In this document: positions 1 through 16,500 of the stretch, piece by piece | How the letters are laid out: every line of letters begins with the position of its first letter | Numbering within the stretch: position 1 is the stretch's first letter | Assembly: GCA_003693705.1 (NCBI GenBank) | Contig: RBZT01000364.1 | Location: forward strand, 21,500 to 85,499 | Source: Polymyxa betae | Taxonomy: Eukaryota > Endomyxa > Phytomyxea > Plasmodiophorida > Plasmodiophoridae | DNA length: 64,000 nucleotides | Direction of reading: 5' to 3' | Notes under the pieces: generated by a model | Told to the model about the DNA's origin: nothing | The model's database searches: none | What the model saw: the letters and a program-made list of their open reading frames with translations, nothing else | Program-made: the position numbers and the translations under genes

Positions 1-122
1 TCAATTTTATTTTCGAAAATGAGCATCTCGAATTGCTATTTATCGTGTTTTACAGTTTTACTCTTTATTCGTTTTGATTAATTGCTTTTTTTCACGCGTA
101 GGTTATTTTGTCGCATTGGAGT

Positions 123-1163
123 CATGACCAGCAGCTCGGTGGACGAATTCTTCATGTTGGTGGCGGCCAGCGCCGTACTGTTAGCCTTTCAAGGTTTTGC
201 TACCTGCCTTACACTGCATTCTCTAAATGCCTCCTTAGTCCAATATGGTACGATAATGTCCAGAAGGCGAAAATTATTCGCCGATTGGTGGGGAATGGGT
301 TTCATCGGCATCTGGAGACATCGTTGCTTTTGAAATCGGACATTCCTGCCCCTTGTAATGTTTCTCTAATGATAATGGAGTTCCTGCCAACAGGCGCTTA
401 TGTCGACCCAGACGAAATTGAGGTATTGCTGTATCTCTGTTTGTTGCATTCTGGCAGTTAAAATCCCTGTAGCGGTTGCGGCGGTTTCGAAATATCGATG
501 TCTCAGTCATTGGCGATCCAATCAATATTGAACATCCAGCGTCAATGTCGACACAAAACGTCGTTTTTATCCATGTAAATAATGTCACAAGGTGCTAAAC
601 AATTTCCCGACAAAGGTTCGTTCTGAATTTTTGTTAGAGAAAATTCTGATATGCAATGGTTCAACATTTCCGTTCCTATCCATTTGCGATATCAGCTTCC
701 TGCACACGGGACCAGTTTCATGGATGTCGTCTTCCCCCCTCCCTCCGTGTTCGTTTCGTATTCAGGAACCGAACGTTCGCCGAGGTGCCCGAAAACCGGT
801 TTGTAATCTAGCGCTATTTGTTCTTACACTAATGTTGGAATAAGGCACGATATGGCCTCAACCATTTTTGGTCGAATCTCATTTGCAGCAATGTCCTGGA
901 TGGAACAATGTTTTGATAGAAAACTTTGCTGAAGATAGGGATCTGGAAAATACTGGTTAGCCTGCTTTTCGTGTTTATTTATGTGTTGACATGTTTCAGA
1001 GGCAAGCGTTCCAAGAGGCAATTCTAGTCAGCACCAGTTTGTACAGCTTGTGACATTTGCGTCGACTTCACTTGGAGCAGCTGTCATTCTCGTCACCATC
1101 TGGATATCAAGCAGGTCATCTGCAATGCAATCGAAGCCCGATATTTCCAAAAAAGCCCAATGA
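123..1163 (+). CDS. PIGX: PIG-X/PBN1: GPI mannosyltransferase I stabilising subunit
   Basis: PIG-X is the ER membrane subunit that stabilises PIG-M, the enzyme adding the first mannose to GPI-anchor precursors. The exons fit this family in order. A hydrophobic N-terminus starting MTSSSVDEFF is the likely signal peptide. Then comes a block ending FLPTGAYVDPDEIE (exon to about 422), then NISVPIHLRYQLP (about 662-700), which matches the VPxHxRYQ core of PIG-X/PBN1, then a PPPSVFVSY block. The last exon begins about 999 with EASVPRGNSSQHQFVQLVT and ends in one TM helix (GAAVILVTIWI) and a short basic tail. At least four short introns are needed. The exact first exon is uncertain because the frame at the first splice (about 200-238) does not close cleanly, so the start at 123 is a choice. 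Identity rests on motif order and topology. Confidence 0.72.
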
Positions 1164-1496
1164 AATGTTCAGTTTTTTACAAGAATGTTGCCCTGGTATT
1201 GCATTCATAGGTTATCTTTCGAAATCGCTTAGCGATATTTCTCTTTGGCTTGGACTATTTCTGTTGCTAGTATTAGCGAAACGAAATATTGAAAATCCTG
1301 CTTTCATACTTCAAATCGTTTGGGTTGCACTTGCTTTTTCACCGATTGCTACTCACCGATTGCTACTCTTCGTTGCTTGAAACTCGTCACAAAGTTTCTT
1401 TACCTACCCATGAATCCCGACCAGGATCATGTATGTATTGCTCTGTCGTTGTAAATGACACCTAACTGGCTCTAGAATGCACCTTCGTATCCTATT

Positions 1497-2030
1497 ATGT
1501 CAGTCAATGCAGCCGACATTCGACAGATGTCCAAATTAGCTGCAGATTCGGAACGACACCGTCATATGGCGCTTTGCAAATCCACATGTAAAGATTCTCA
1601 TGTAGTTCAAACGATGTTCAATGCAATGCGACCTGAGGCTTATATCCGACCCCATCGCCACCGGGATATCGAGAGCCGAATTCGTTATATTGTCTTACAC
1701 GGAACCATCGCCGTGGTGATGTTCGACGAGAATGGACTCATTATCTGGGCCGATAAATTTTCGTCTGGTGATAGGTTTCTAGCTGATATCCCTGGCTGTG
1801 TCTATCATACTGTGATTTCCTTGGATCCAGATGCTGTTATTTACATGATTAAGCCAGGACCATTCGGTGGATCGGGAGATAAGATATGGCCGGACTGGGC
1901 TCCTGAGGAATTGGAGAAGGACAAAGCCAACCAATATCTGGTCTCGTTGAAATCTAAGCTAGCGCCGTTGATTGAAAATGAGATTCCAATCAGATCTGAT
2001 GCAAATATTCTAAAAAATATTTCGATTTAA
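1497..2030 (+). CDS. WbuC-family cupin-fold metalloprotein, intronless, bacterial type
   Basis: This is a single uninterrupted 177-residue frame. It has the layout of bacterial WbuC-type cupins: an N-terminal helical part, AMRPEAYIRPHRHRD carrying metal-ligand histidines (about residues 44-58), a VLHGTIAVVMFDENG strand pair, and a second motif IPGCVYHTVISLDP with the third histidine. It ends in KPGPFGGSGDKIWPDWAPEE, which resembles the conserved tail of the family. In bacteria these proteins occur in O-antigen and other sugar-biosynthesis loci, and the substrate is not established. The gene lacks introns while both neighbours are intron-rich, which suggests later acquisition. It lies between PIG-X and ISWI on the same strand with its own 330-bp upstream gap, which argues against simple contamination. 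The family call is fairly firm; the function here is unknown. Confidence 0.72.
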   Translation: MSVNAADIRQMSKLAADSERHRHMALCKSTCKDSHVVQTMFNAMRPEAYIRPHRHRDIESRIRYIVLHGTIAVVMFDENGLIIWADKFSSGDRFLADIPGCVYHTVISLDPDAVIYMIKPGPFGGSGDKIWPDWAPEELEKDKANQYLVSLKSKLAPLIENEIPIRSDANILKNISI

Positions 2031-2637
2031 GATCGGATAATGCTGGTTGTTATGATCGATCCAGTTTTCAATCACCTGGTAGCGGAAAAGTTTTGTTGCA
2101 ATAATTTTTATCGTCTTCCTCAAAAGTTACTATACGAGGACTTCTAAAATTCTTTGCGATGTTATTAGTTGGCGATTCTGTATCCGATCCAGATTTCGCA
2201 CTGCTTGACGAAAGTAAGATTGAATGATGTTTCTGCGAGACTCGAACTCCTTCGAGTTTGAATGGAGGATGAATGCTTAATAAAAATTCAAACCCTGTTC
2301 AGTCTATGCCTCAGCAATCCTTGGAAAGATAAGTTCTGAGTGCTGCTGACACTGAGAACCTGAGAGGAGCCACAAATATCAAATACAGAACAGTGTCGTT
2401 CTTGTCCAAGCAACTATCTCGCCAGTCATCTCAGGGTTCCACGACTTTTCGTTTCTTTATTCATCCAATTAAACCTTGCGATTCCAATAGCCGACTGCAA
2501 ATGCAGGCTGCCAGCTAGGAATACCACTGAGGCCAAATGAATTTGTTGCTGTAATTTTTCATGTTTGCGATGTTGGCAGTGCGTAGCCGCCTAGTATCAG
2601 GCCGGCTCTGCTATTGTGTGTCAAAAATCTGTCGATA
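2031..2637. other. Intergenic stretch upstream of the ISWI gene
   Basis: I see no convincing coding exon on either strand here. It lies between the cupin stop codon and the ISWI start codon, so it should contain the cupin terminator and the ISWI promoter. No repeat or RNA gene was recognised. Confidence 0.5.
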
Positions 2638-6879
<4,242 letters not shown>

Positions 6880-7132
6880 TCTTTCAGTTCCAATCATGTT
6901 TATCCAAGGTCTTAAGGATCGCGACCAATACTATCGCTTACCAAGGATTTTATTCGTGTCTGTAATTGAAATAGTATTTTATACATTGTTGCTAATATAG
7001 CTTAATTTGACATGCTGTAGCCCTGGTAGCGCTCTCCTTTGATTCAGGATAGACCAACCATTGTTGAATGGTTGACTTCAGCGTGGCAGCTCTCCGTCAT
7101 GAAATTAAAAATGATCAGGCTTGCTACAATAT
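6880..7132. other. Convergent 3' intergenic spacer between ISWI and the VPS13 N-terminal segment
   Basis: The spacer is 253 bp between two stop codons facing each other. It is AT-rich and no exon is recognised. It matters because one end of the inverted VPS13 segment must lie here if the segment was flipped. Confidence 0.5.
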
Positions 7133-10100
7133 TTAAATTTTTGAAGACATAGGTGCTAATGACACGAGAGCTAGTTTGAATGCATTGGCTTGGTTGACGT
7201 CCATAGACACAATAATGCGGCTGACGTCGATTGATGCCTGCGTCAGCGATGATGTAACAGCAGCATTTGCTGAAACTGGAGCGAGCAGAATGTTCCCATT
7301 GGTGTCAGTTATGGAAAAATCTGTTAATGTCATCGATAAAGGCGAGATAGCAACAGAAGGCAAATGGAAAGAGAGTGAAGGGCTGGATCTATAACCAAAA
7401 ACTGTCGGAAGGCGCCGAATGTGGTACGCATCTTGCAAAGGCACGAAAATAATAACTGGGGATATATTGACTGCCAGGGACGATGGCTTCCATTTCAAGT
7501 CGCTAGACTCTCTGTCTTCAGGCTCCGAAGTGTTTGGTTTGAATTTTATTGGTAGAGTGCTCCTGAGAATGGTTATATTAGCTGACGAAAAAAAGAGAGA
7601 TGGTACGACTAACCTATATATCTGAAATAGTCTGATAAAATCGCAGAAAACGGAATCCCAAACTAGTTTTGCAGGCGAAATATTAACCTAACAGAAATTC
7701 ATAATAGCTCATATATAGGTGAACAACTTACTGAGACATCTCGTTTGGCTGAAATTTCAATATCTAGGAAAGCAGAAATTTCTGTCGACAACAAACAGCG
7801 AAGTTGTCCCCGCCGTGAAATATCAATAACAACTCTCATTACAGTGAACTTATGAGCATCTGGAAGACTTCCCGAAGCAGACAGGCGAATGATTTTTAAG
7901 GAGAGAACAGCATTAACGAACATAGCATCGAAAAAGCAAAGCGTCCTTGTTGGCCGAAGCCCAATCAGTGATAAACGAAGCTCATTTACAGAGCAAAAAT
8001 ACTGGATGATGTCTGCTAAAGCAGCTCCGGACAAGACAATCAGATAAATGTGATGGAGACAAAAAGTAGCCAGCATATCTTTGAAGGAGAACGAATACCT
8101 TTTTGTCTGAGGAACCATCTCGCAATTAAGTTCGTTTACTGAGAAACAGCTGGAAGTCGACGGTTGCACCATTTCCCTAAACATATGCGCTTTTAGTGCC
8201 AATGACAACATTTTCACAGTTGCTGAGGAGCAGGAAATCCTTCTGGTCTGAGCTCCATATTCAGCTGCCAAACCTGCAATCTAACAACGATTTCAGAGGT
8301 AAGAACTGAAAAGCGACCTTTCGGGTTTTACATGGAAGGAGACAGAGTTCAGATTCGAATAGAGTTCATCTTCCTTCCAATCTGGCATATCTTCGATATG
8401 AAGAGTTAAACAGAAATTTCCAAGCACTATCCCAGATGTGGAGTTGAGCTTCCTCACTAATGAGGTTGAGCCTTTCTTGGGTTTTTCAATCGGAATGAAC
8501 TTGAACAGTTGTTCGAATAACACGACCGATGACGAAGACTTCAAATTTAAAAGCACCGCTGCCGATCGTATAAATATAGTATTGTACTGGTTGTCCTTGT
8601 CGGCAAATGAATGCAGGCATATTGAATTTGAGTAATCCTGCACTCGTTCTCTTATGGGAACGAAATGCGTATCAAACCCATGTCTCTCTAATGATTGTCG
8701 AAATTTGTCCGAAAGATCTGTTGCAGAGAGTTGAATATTCAAAAAAGGCATGAACTCCTTGCAGTCGTCATCCCCAGTTATAATAAGCAATGGTAACAGG
8801 GTAGATTGATCAACAAAGTTGAGAGATTGTAACGAGATCGAAAGTCGCTGATGTGAAATTTCTTTGATTGCAAGAATAGACAGATGTCTAGCATGCAGAG
8901 TGGCGAACATGAATGATATTGAATAGAAATGAAAAATCACGGATGGCGCTTGAATTGAAAGAATCATAGTATCGCTGGGCATATATTCACCTGCATGTGG
9001 TTAGTTTTCAGGAATGCAAAACGAATCAGCATACTAATATCAACCACAGAATTATTGTCAGGGGGCACAGCAAGGAGATCCCAAGCCCAAGAGCCCCAGG
9101 AATTGCTCCTTGGTTCGTCTGAGGCGATCGACATCCCTCTGAACATGTATAAGTAAACATTTACAGTGTACAGCTTGCGAATACCTAGAAGTGGCAGGCG
9201 CAACCAAATCAACCGGATGTTTCGTAGATGTTGATTGAATCGATTGTGACATTGCCAACAGCAATTGAATTTGCTCAGCAGAAAGTGAAATTTCGAGAGG
9301 CGAAAGAGCTAAAATGTCTGCCTAAATGGAATTATAAAACCTGTCCAAAGGAAATCGAACAAATCTGTTACTTGAAGTTTTGGTCCTGATTTCGGGACCG
9401 GTGTCGAGATCGCAGTCCTACGAACGACGCGAACAGATGGTGTTCGATACATTCTTATCCGAATGTCAAGATCTGCTGATAGAATCAGCTGCCACAGGAA
9501 ACCATGTCTTAGAGAAATTTCCAACCTAGGCCTCTCAGCACCGTCCGAGTTGCATATGATGGCCGGCCATGGCTACGTTCCTGTAATCTAGCTTAGAACT
9601 CATAGTTTAGGTTCCCCTCATCCTAACATCTTGAAGAGAAACTTCTAATGTACACAAAGAAATCACGTAATGAGTGAGACGCCACGGGGCAGAAGGAGGT
9701 TCGATCTGAACAGCCTCCCATTCCACGTTGGTCGGGCGAACATTTGCCGACGCAAATGAGATCTGAAGACAGCCAAGATCAGGACTAGACAATGTTAATG
9801 ATAGATCTTCGATATTGACAACAGCATTAGCAACAATACGTTCTGTATATCTAGTGTTAGCGAACCTTAAAGTAAGCACAAGAAAACGAACCTAATAGCG
9901 ACTTCGTCCATGAATTCGATTCACCTCCTTGGTTAACCGATTCGTTGCTATTGCCTTCGATTTCGATAAAATCCGAATCGATGGCACCGTCTTGAAGGTT
10001 TGGTAATGTGCCAGGTTCTTCCTTGGGTTTCGATAGCTCCCGATCTATCGAAAGCCTGATCTTCATTTTTGATAAAGTAATTTCTACACTTTTTGTAGTG

Positions 10101-10488
10101 ATCGAGGTCCAGGGGATTCGAATCTGAAGCCTGAGACGATTCGTATAAGCGGTTCCTTGAACGCAACTCTACACGAATTGCACTGTACTTTCCAATCAAA
10201 GCGTAATCAATTCGAAGTTGTTGATCATAACCTAACATACGCTTTACATGCGTTAGAACGAAAGAGAAAACAAAAGGTAAATCACCCACCTGTAAAACAT
10301 CCAGTCGTAATTCAACACCCTTCAGCACAACGTCTCCGCCTGAAGCACTTTTCAGAATTCCCCACGTCAGCTATTTAGTCATTAATACTCCAAAGCGAAA
10401 GATTCAAGTCCGAATCAATCTTATCGAGATACTGGTTGGCGAATTTCATTATCAAGCCGGACAGCGTCCGCTGCATGCTGCCCAGCAT
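7133..10488 (-). CDS. VPS13: VPS13 N-terminal third (chorein domain and adjacent repeats), partial
   Basis: Reading leftward, an ATG at 10488 opens with MLGSMQRTLSGLIMKF and DSDLNLSLWS, then an intron, then GDVVLKGVELRLDVLQ. That is the chorein start of VPS13 lipid-transfer proteins (ANQYL..LNLSLW..GDVVLKN). The next exons carry RSRNRLYE and an acidic insert, then ERIVANAVVNIEDLSLTL at about 9830-9780. This matches the repeat in which VPS13 has a bridge strand followed by an aromatic WxAV segment. Further exons contain PLEISLSAEQIQLLLAMSQS and a WAWDLL motif (about 9080), then long beta-rich exons (8982-8293, 8271-7699, 7498-7133). The frame ends at a TGA near 7133, convergent with ISWI. Roughly 950 residues are present, far short of a full VPS13 of about 3,000. 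The missing remainder lies on the opposite strand just to the right. Known role: bulk lipid transfer at membrane contact sites. Confidence 0.8.
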
Positions 10489-10534
10489 CTTGGCTGTCGT
10501 ATTTTCCGTTCAGCCAGTCACTAGCGGGGAAGCC

Positions 10535-13500
10535 AAATGAGCGCATTCAATCGAAACATGCCACGACGATGGCTACAGAGATGTCGACAATGCCGATATA
10601 AATGATGGATTTGTCAATGACGATCGCCGAAAAGCTTTTACGCCATCGACACGGAGACAGTGGGTGCAGCCCGCCCTATGTCGTCTCCCATCTGGAATCG
10701 TTGTCATTATCCCCCCATGTGGTCTGGCGTGTAAATACTGACTAGGACGCCTATGGGCAATGCCATATGTGCTCATGCAGAATTCAGCTCCACATTCACT
10801 GAGATTTCTTGTAACGTCGAATCAGTGAGGGCGTCGCTGAAGGGGAACAGCCCCAGCACTCTTCATATTGCTATTGATACCATCTCTTCGACCTATTTTC
10901 AGAACCATGACGTCGCCGTCTCAGTTTGGTGCAGTTTGATCATCTGCTGCGATTTGCTTATTGGTGTTAGATAGCCTCCACTTCAGTGAAGTCTTTGTGT
11001 AATGGGTCTGAGCGGGATTTGCTGAAACTACGAAATGGCCTGTCATTTGATAAAAGGAGGAATGGCGCCCACTTAATTTTACGCCCTTTAATTGCCCTCA
11101 TCGATATCGATTCCTTGAACGCTGGTGCTGAAGTTGTTACTGCTGCCATACCACTTCTTCCACCGAAATCTGTAGCATCCCCGAATCAGGCAGTTCAACC
11201 TGCCTTGGAAAACCTTTGTGTTTCTGTGGCCTCAACTGAAGTTGCAATTGCCGTCGACCCTAGTGCTGCGTTTGCTTTGTCTTTCCAATCAATGGAATAT
11301 CACTATAACTGTTCCTGTCGAGGAAAGCTCAGCGGACGTGTTCGCATCAGTCGACTCAAACTTCTGACGATATTTTGGAAAAAGGAATGCGATGATTATC
11401 GAACCTCGATCTCAAGTGATATCGATCTAGAAGTAATGCTAACTCCCAAGCTGGATCAAGTCGCGTTGACGCTGGAATCTGCTCTTACTTTCACTATCTC
11501 GTTTGCCATGATCGCGTTAGGTCAGAGGCTGCTCTCCAAAGTCGCACAACAGAAATTTTCTGCACAGAAACCCAACAAGACCGTTACTCCTAGGCTCGGT
11601 TTGAATATGCGATTTCACAGTATTGCTTTGGTAATTACTGGCGACAATTTCGACAGTATTACATTAACTGTAGCCCATATAGATGTGGGCAGCGAGAAAG
11701 TAACAATTGGGAATGTGGCCCTTCTGTATTCGGATCGTACGAACACGTCTTCGATTCTGTCATGCGTTTCTTCACCCGTCGCGTCCATCGATATAACTTC
11801 TAATTCCATCCTCGTAGAGCTGACAACATTTCGTGTTTGCGTCCCGCTTAAATTTCTAGCATTCTTGGCCTCTGTGCCGTCATCACCAAGCAACAGCAAC
11901 GTGGAGGCAGCGGAAATTATAATCTCTAAGCGGCGAAACTCATTACGTATTTTATTACCACTGTTCGATTTCCGACTCCAAGAGCAAGAGCAAACTTCAG
12001 TGTTAGCAATGGTTCAGATTTCTGACCTTTTTGCTCTCTGTTTGCCAACGATAAAAGAAGCTGACCACGTCTACTCTAACACGAACTCATTACGCTGCAC
12101 GTTCAGCGTAACCATTGCCAACAATGTTTTACTTCAGCAAACCCTAATAAGTCTCGAGCAAGTTTATTCAACCAACGAATTTTCAAGGCTCAATAGTTTC
12201 TATCCGGTGTCCCGAAGAGAGTCTTTATCAGTTTCTACAGATTCGATCAATATTCAGCTCTATTCTGAACAGATCAAGCCGATCCAATCTATCTTAGTGT
12301 CGCTTAACGGTCTTCCATCATCCCAAACTCGCAGCGGCCGCAAACACAGCATAACGGCACATGTTTCATCTCATGATGATTTACGCTCGCTTTATATTGA
12401 CGATGGCGCCTTTGAGCCGAAACCTGGTCGCATCACGCTGTCAGATAATGAAATCGCATGGTGCTATTTAACCTCTCGCTGTATCACTCATGTATCTCTA
12501 AGCGCTTTACACATTGCATTTGAAACTACGTTGACGCTGTAATCAAATCCTAGTTGTCTGGGTACGTTTGCTAATTTGGAAACAGATCTGCCGTAGACGT
12601 TGTCACCAATGAACGTTTTATCGTTGATCGAATCAGAGTCGATTTAAATCGAGCAACCGCGCATCAAGTCGTTTACTCTGTAATTGCGGAATCATGGGTC
12701 ATCTCATGGGCAGCATCGTCGCTATTAACCCCAGCTGATCTTGTGCAAATCATGCGAATTGATTCGATATCAGGGCCCACCGTTTCCAGTAGGTTGTTTT
12801 GAGACATTTATTGCCCATGATTGCACTATCACATTAGCCTTAGTTCCTTGTAACTCACATTATTATTGCTGCTTGTTGAAATCGCAAAGGAAAGTTCTGA
12901 CTATGCCTTGAACAGGAATCGCATCTTTAATTGTGCCCTCGCTATGTGTAACGTTAACATCAAGGAAAGACGGTTTGGAAGCGGATCATGCCATAATATC
13001 TGCTGAAGAGCTGCGCTCAAAGGCATTTACGACCAACAGGCTTTCAGTTATGACCATGCATATGAACCGTTTCAGGGGGAGTATTTTCCGGTATTCTGAC
13101 TTAGCCGAAGTCCCAATTGCCTTGACACATGAAATTGGCATTCTAATGATCAATAACGCAAATTTTCCTGGATCTGTAGTTCCGATTATGTTGCAGCAGT
13201 GCGAGAAATCTCGGGTGGTTAAAGTATCAATATCGAAAAAGCTGAGGTTGAATGTCAGCAGTTATGGTATCGATGCACTTTTATATGCTATTGAATCATT
13301 TCGTGATACACCTCAATCCGTGCCATTCGATGCAATCATATTCGCCGCCAACACCACAAAGCCTCATCACTGTAGTCAGATTCTCCTTCGTAATGATATA
13401 GGTGTCCCCATTCAGTATCGGCAGGAGGGTCAATTATCAACTGCTCTGTTATCACCGGGAGAGATGCATAACTTCACTTGGCCTTCGTAATTTTTTTCAT

Positions 13501-16500
13501 GCTTGATGACGCTTTTCTCACTTATGATAGGGTCATGAGGCAACAGTTGCGAATATCCTGTCATCCTGGAATATGGTCAGATCCTTTCACTCTAAAGAAT
13601 GCCACTGCAATTCGTTTACCGAGAAAGCAAACTTTCACCGATTTGCTTTTAAAGCAAGATGCGGCTCTGTATTCGTTCGATGCTCAACTTCATGTCGCAT
13701 CGAAATTGACTTTTGCCCTTGAGTTGAAGATTATCACCATATCGGATGACGATTTAGAAGAAACCTCTACCTATACCCTGACATTATTGCCTGAATCAGG
13801 AATCACACCAGTTCCTTTATGGCTGCCAAACGATCGGTCTGTCAATATCGAATATCAACTTCGTCCATGCATAGATGGCATCGAATGGCTCTGGGTAAGA
13901 ATAGAATCGTTTCAATTCCACTTTTCCTGCTCGTTTAATTCCTTGGATGCTTCTGCTTTGCCTCTCGTCCTTGGCTTCTTTTTTTATCTTTGTGTGATCT
14001 TTTGACTTAGTCTATAGAGTACGTTATCAACAGGTAGCGTGATCGTTTTTGAAGATGTTGACGGAAAGCACAAGCGCTCCGCCTGGCTGCATTCTGATGG
14101 TCGCACTATACGCCTGGCTCCTGCCGTTAAAGTCACTAATCAAACCGAATCAAATCTTTTCGTTCGTCTTTCTCAAACCGAGCCAATTCAAATTGATTCC
14201 CATCAATCTGTGCCCGTTTACGATTTTGATGAGAGATTACAATTGGCGGCTGCCATTCACATTGAAACCATTGATGTTGCAGAAACCGCTCTCCTCCTAT
14301 TTCCGAAGGAAGGCGAATCAGTTGCAACGTGCGTAATGTTGCCGTCGCAGCAAATGATGATTGTAGTTGCTACGTTGGATCCAGATCAGGGCTTACAGCT
14401 TGACCTTTTTTCCAGCGTCACATTCCGCAATCTGACAAGCCAGCCTTTCTCTGTGCTGGATCGCAACGACTCTGAGATTTCTATAAGCCCGAACGGTGTC
14501 GTCTCGACTTTTTGGGCAAATCCAATCGATGCTCGCTTTTACGTCGTCTACAGTGATGACGCTTTACGCAGCCAACAGCTTCACTGCAAGAGGTAATGTG
14601 CTACACATTCGCTTTTGACGTAGTTGCTAACCTTATTTACTCAGATCGGGATCTTTTGCTATTGATTTGTGTTCTGCTGTCAAGCTTAGTGTTACTAGGA
14701 TTGTCATGGTAATTCATCGCGTTTTTGCTGAATTCATTTTGTTCATTATTTACGTTGCAGTCAGTATCATGGACCACAAGCACATCATCGAAATCGTACG
14801 ACTCATCATCACGATGCGAGATAACACTGCAATCTCGATATTGCTTACATAATCGCTGCCCCTTCCCCATCTTTGTTCGTCCAGAATCACCAACGCCCGA
14901 TGCTATCGAGGTTATTACCGGTAACAGTCTTTTGTGGAAGCTGCGCCTTCAAATATTTACCTTTCTGTAGTGGCTGCCGGAGACAGCCATGATATTTTGG
15001 GCTGGTGTCTCGGTGCGCCTCCAATCCAGGCAATACGAGAGCCTCCTTCATTTGAATCTGGAGCCTGGCTATCTGACAATTCAGCATTGCGTCTGACCCG
15101 ATCAGCCGCTGATAAAAATCGATGGGGATGGTCAATGCCAATTAATTGTTTTGCAGGAGGTATCATTCTCTACTTAGATGATTTCTGGCTGATATTGCCT
15201 GGTAGAGAATCGTCAACAACGAGCACTGATTAAACTACGTAATCGCCAATCCGGCTTCGATATCGTTCTGTCGTGTGTTCGATTACGCGAAGACCATGTC
15301 ACACATCTGGTCTTGCTCAAGTTCTGACAATTATTCAACTTTGTTCTATTACTAACTCTGTCATAGCGATGTGCAAGTTCCACTCGTACTGGTGAACGCT
15401 ACTCCATATAAGCTCTCATACTTTGCATCATCGCTGAGATCTCCTACTCCGTCAAACCTGAACTTCATTAAAACTGATATCGAACCACATCAAAGCACTC
15501 AGATTCCTCCTGGTAAACACAACCATTACTTTCTTTTAAACTAACTAGAAAAACAGAGGTATCCGAAGATGAGCGGATCTTCACGAATGGCGTTACGCCA
15601 ATGGCATTGCATATTCGTGGAGTCGGTACCGAATGGTCTCCAGAACCCATTCTGCTTCGTAATGGTGTTCGTGCTCAATCTTTAGAACTGCCCTACATAT
15701 CATCAGGGTCATTGCATGTCCCGCAACCTCATATGCTAGGAAGCTCGCCAGCTCGAGCGGTCAAATCATCCAACAAACTGTTAGCTCTAGAGGTAAACAT
15801 GAACTGTTAACATTTTCGACGGCTCGTTTATTTTCTTCATTATATCTAGCTTTTGCCATAATTTTGCTATAAGCTTGTTTAGCTTTGAATAAAAGTTCTC
15901 AGATCTGTGAGATAATCCAATAATCATGTTGTTCAAGGTGGATTGCCTAGACCGGAATGGGACACTGGTTACAGTGATCGGTGTAAAAGACCATTCAGAA
16001 GAAGCAGTAGCGCTTCCAGAACACTCGTCGATATTGGAGATAGCTGCAGACTGTATTGAGGTATGCTTCCTGACGGCTTCAGCTGGCGCCGGATTCGCTG
16101 TCATTCTCGAGGATGTGGCCCTTTGCATAAATCAGCAGTTTGAACGGGTGTTTGAGTGTTTCTCATTTCGATTTGCAGTTAACAATTTCTTAGCGCTATG
16201 CCCGGATTTTACACGAACTCTCGAAACCGTTTGTGCCTTGCCGAACTGCTTCTCTACGAATTCGTTCCTTTCAACTGGAACACACGGCTAATCCTGTCGA
16301 ATATCCCATCGTCGCGCATAAGGCAGATCATGAGAGCAACAGTAGTTCCATTGAAATCCTTGTCTGTTTTGGTACCCAAATTGATTCGAATGATGAGCAC
16401 CAGCAAACCCCGCTTATGTATATTATGCATGCGGTTCATATTCAGGTTGGGAAGATGCTCCCTTCCTCGCTTGCAATGACCTCTTTGTGCAGAAATTGAG

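Noticed and set aside
1057-1380. 107-codon plus-strand frame
   Set aside because: Overlaps the last PIG-X exon in another frame and has no supporting motif.
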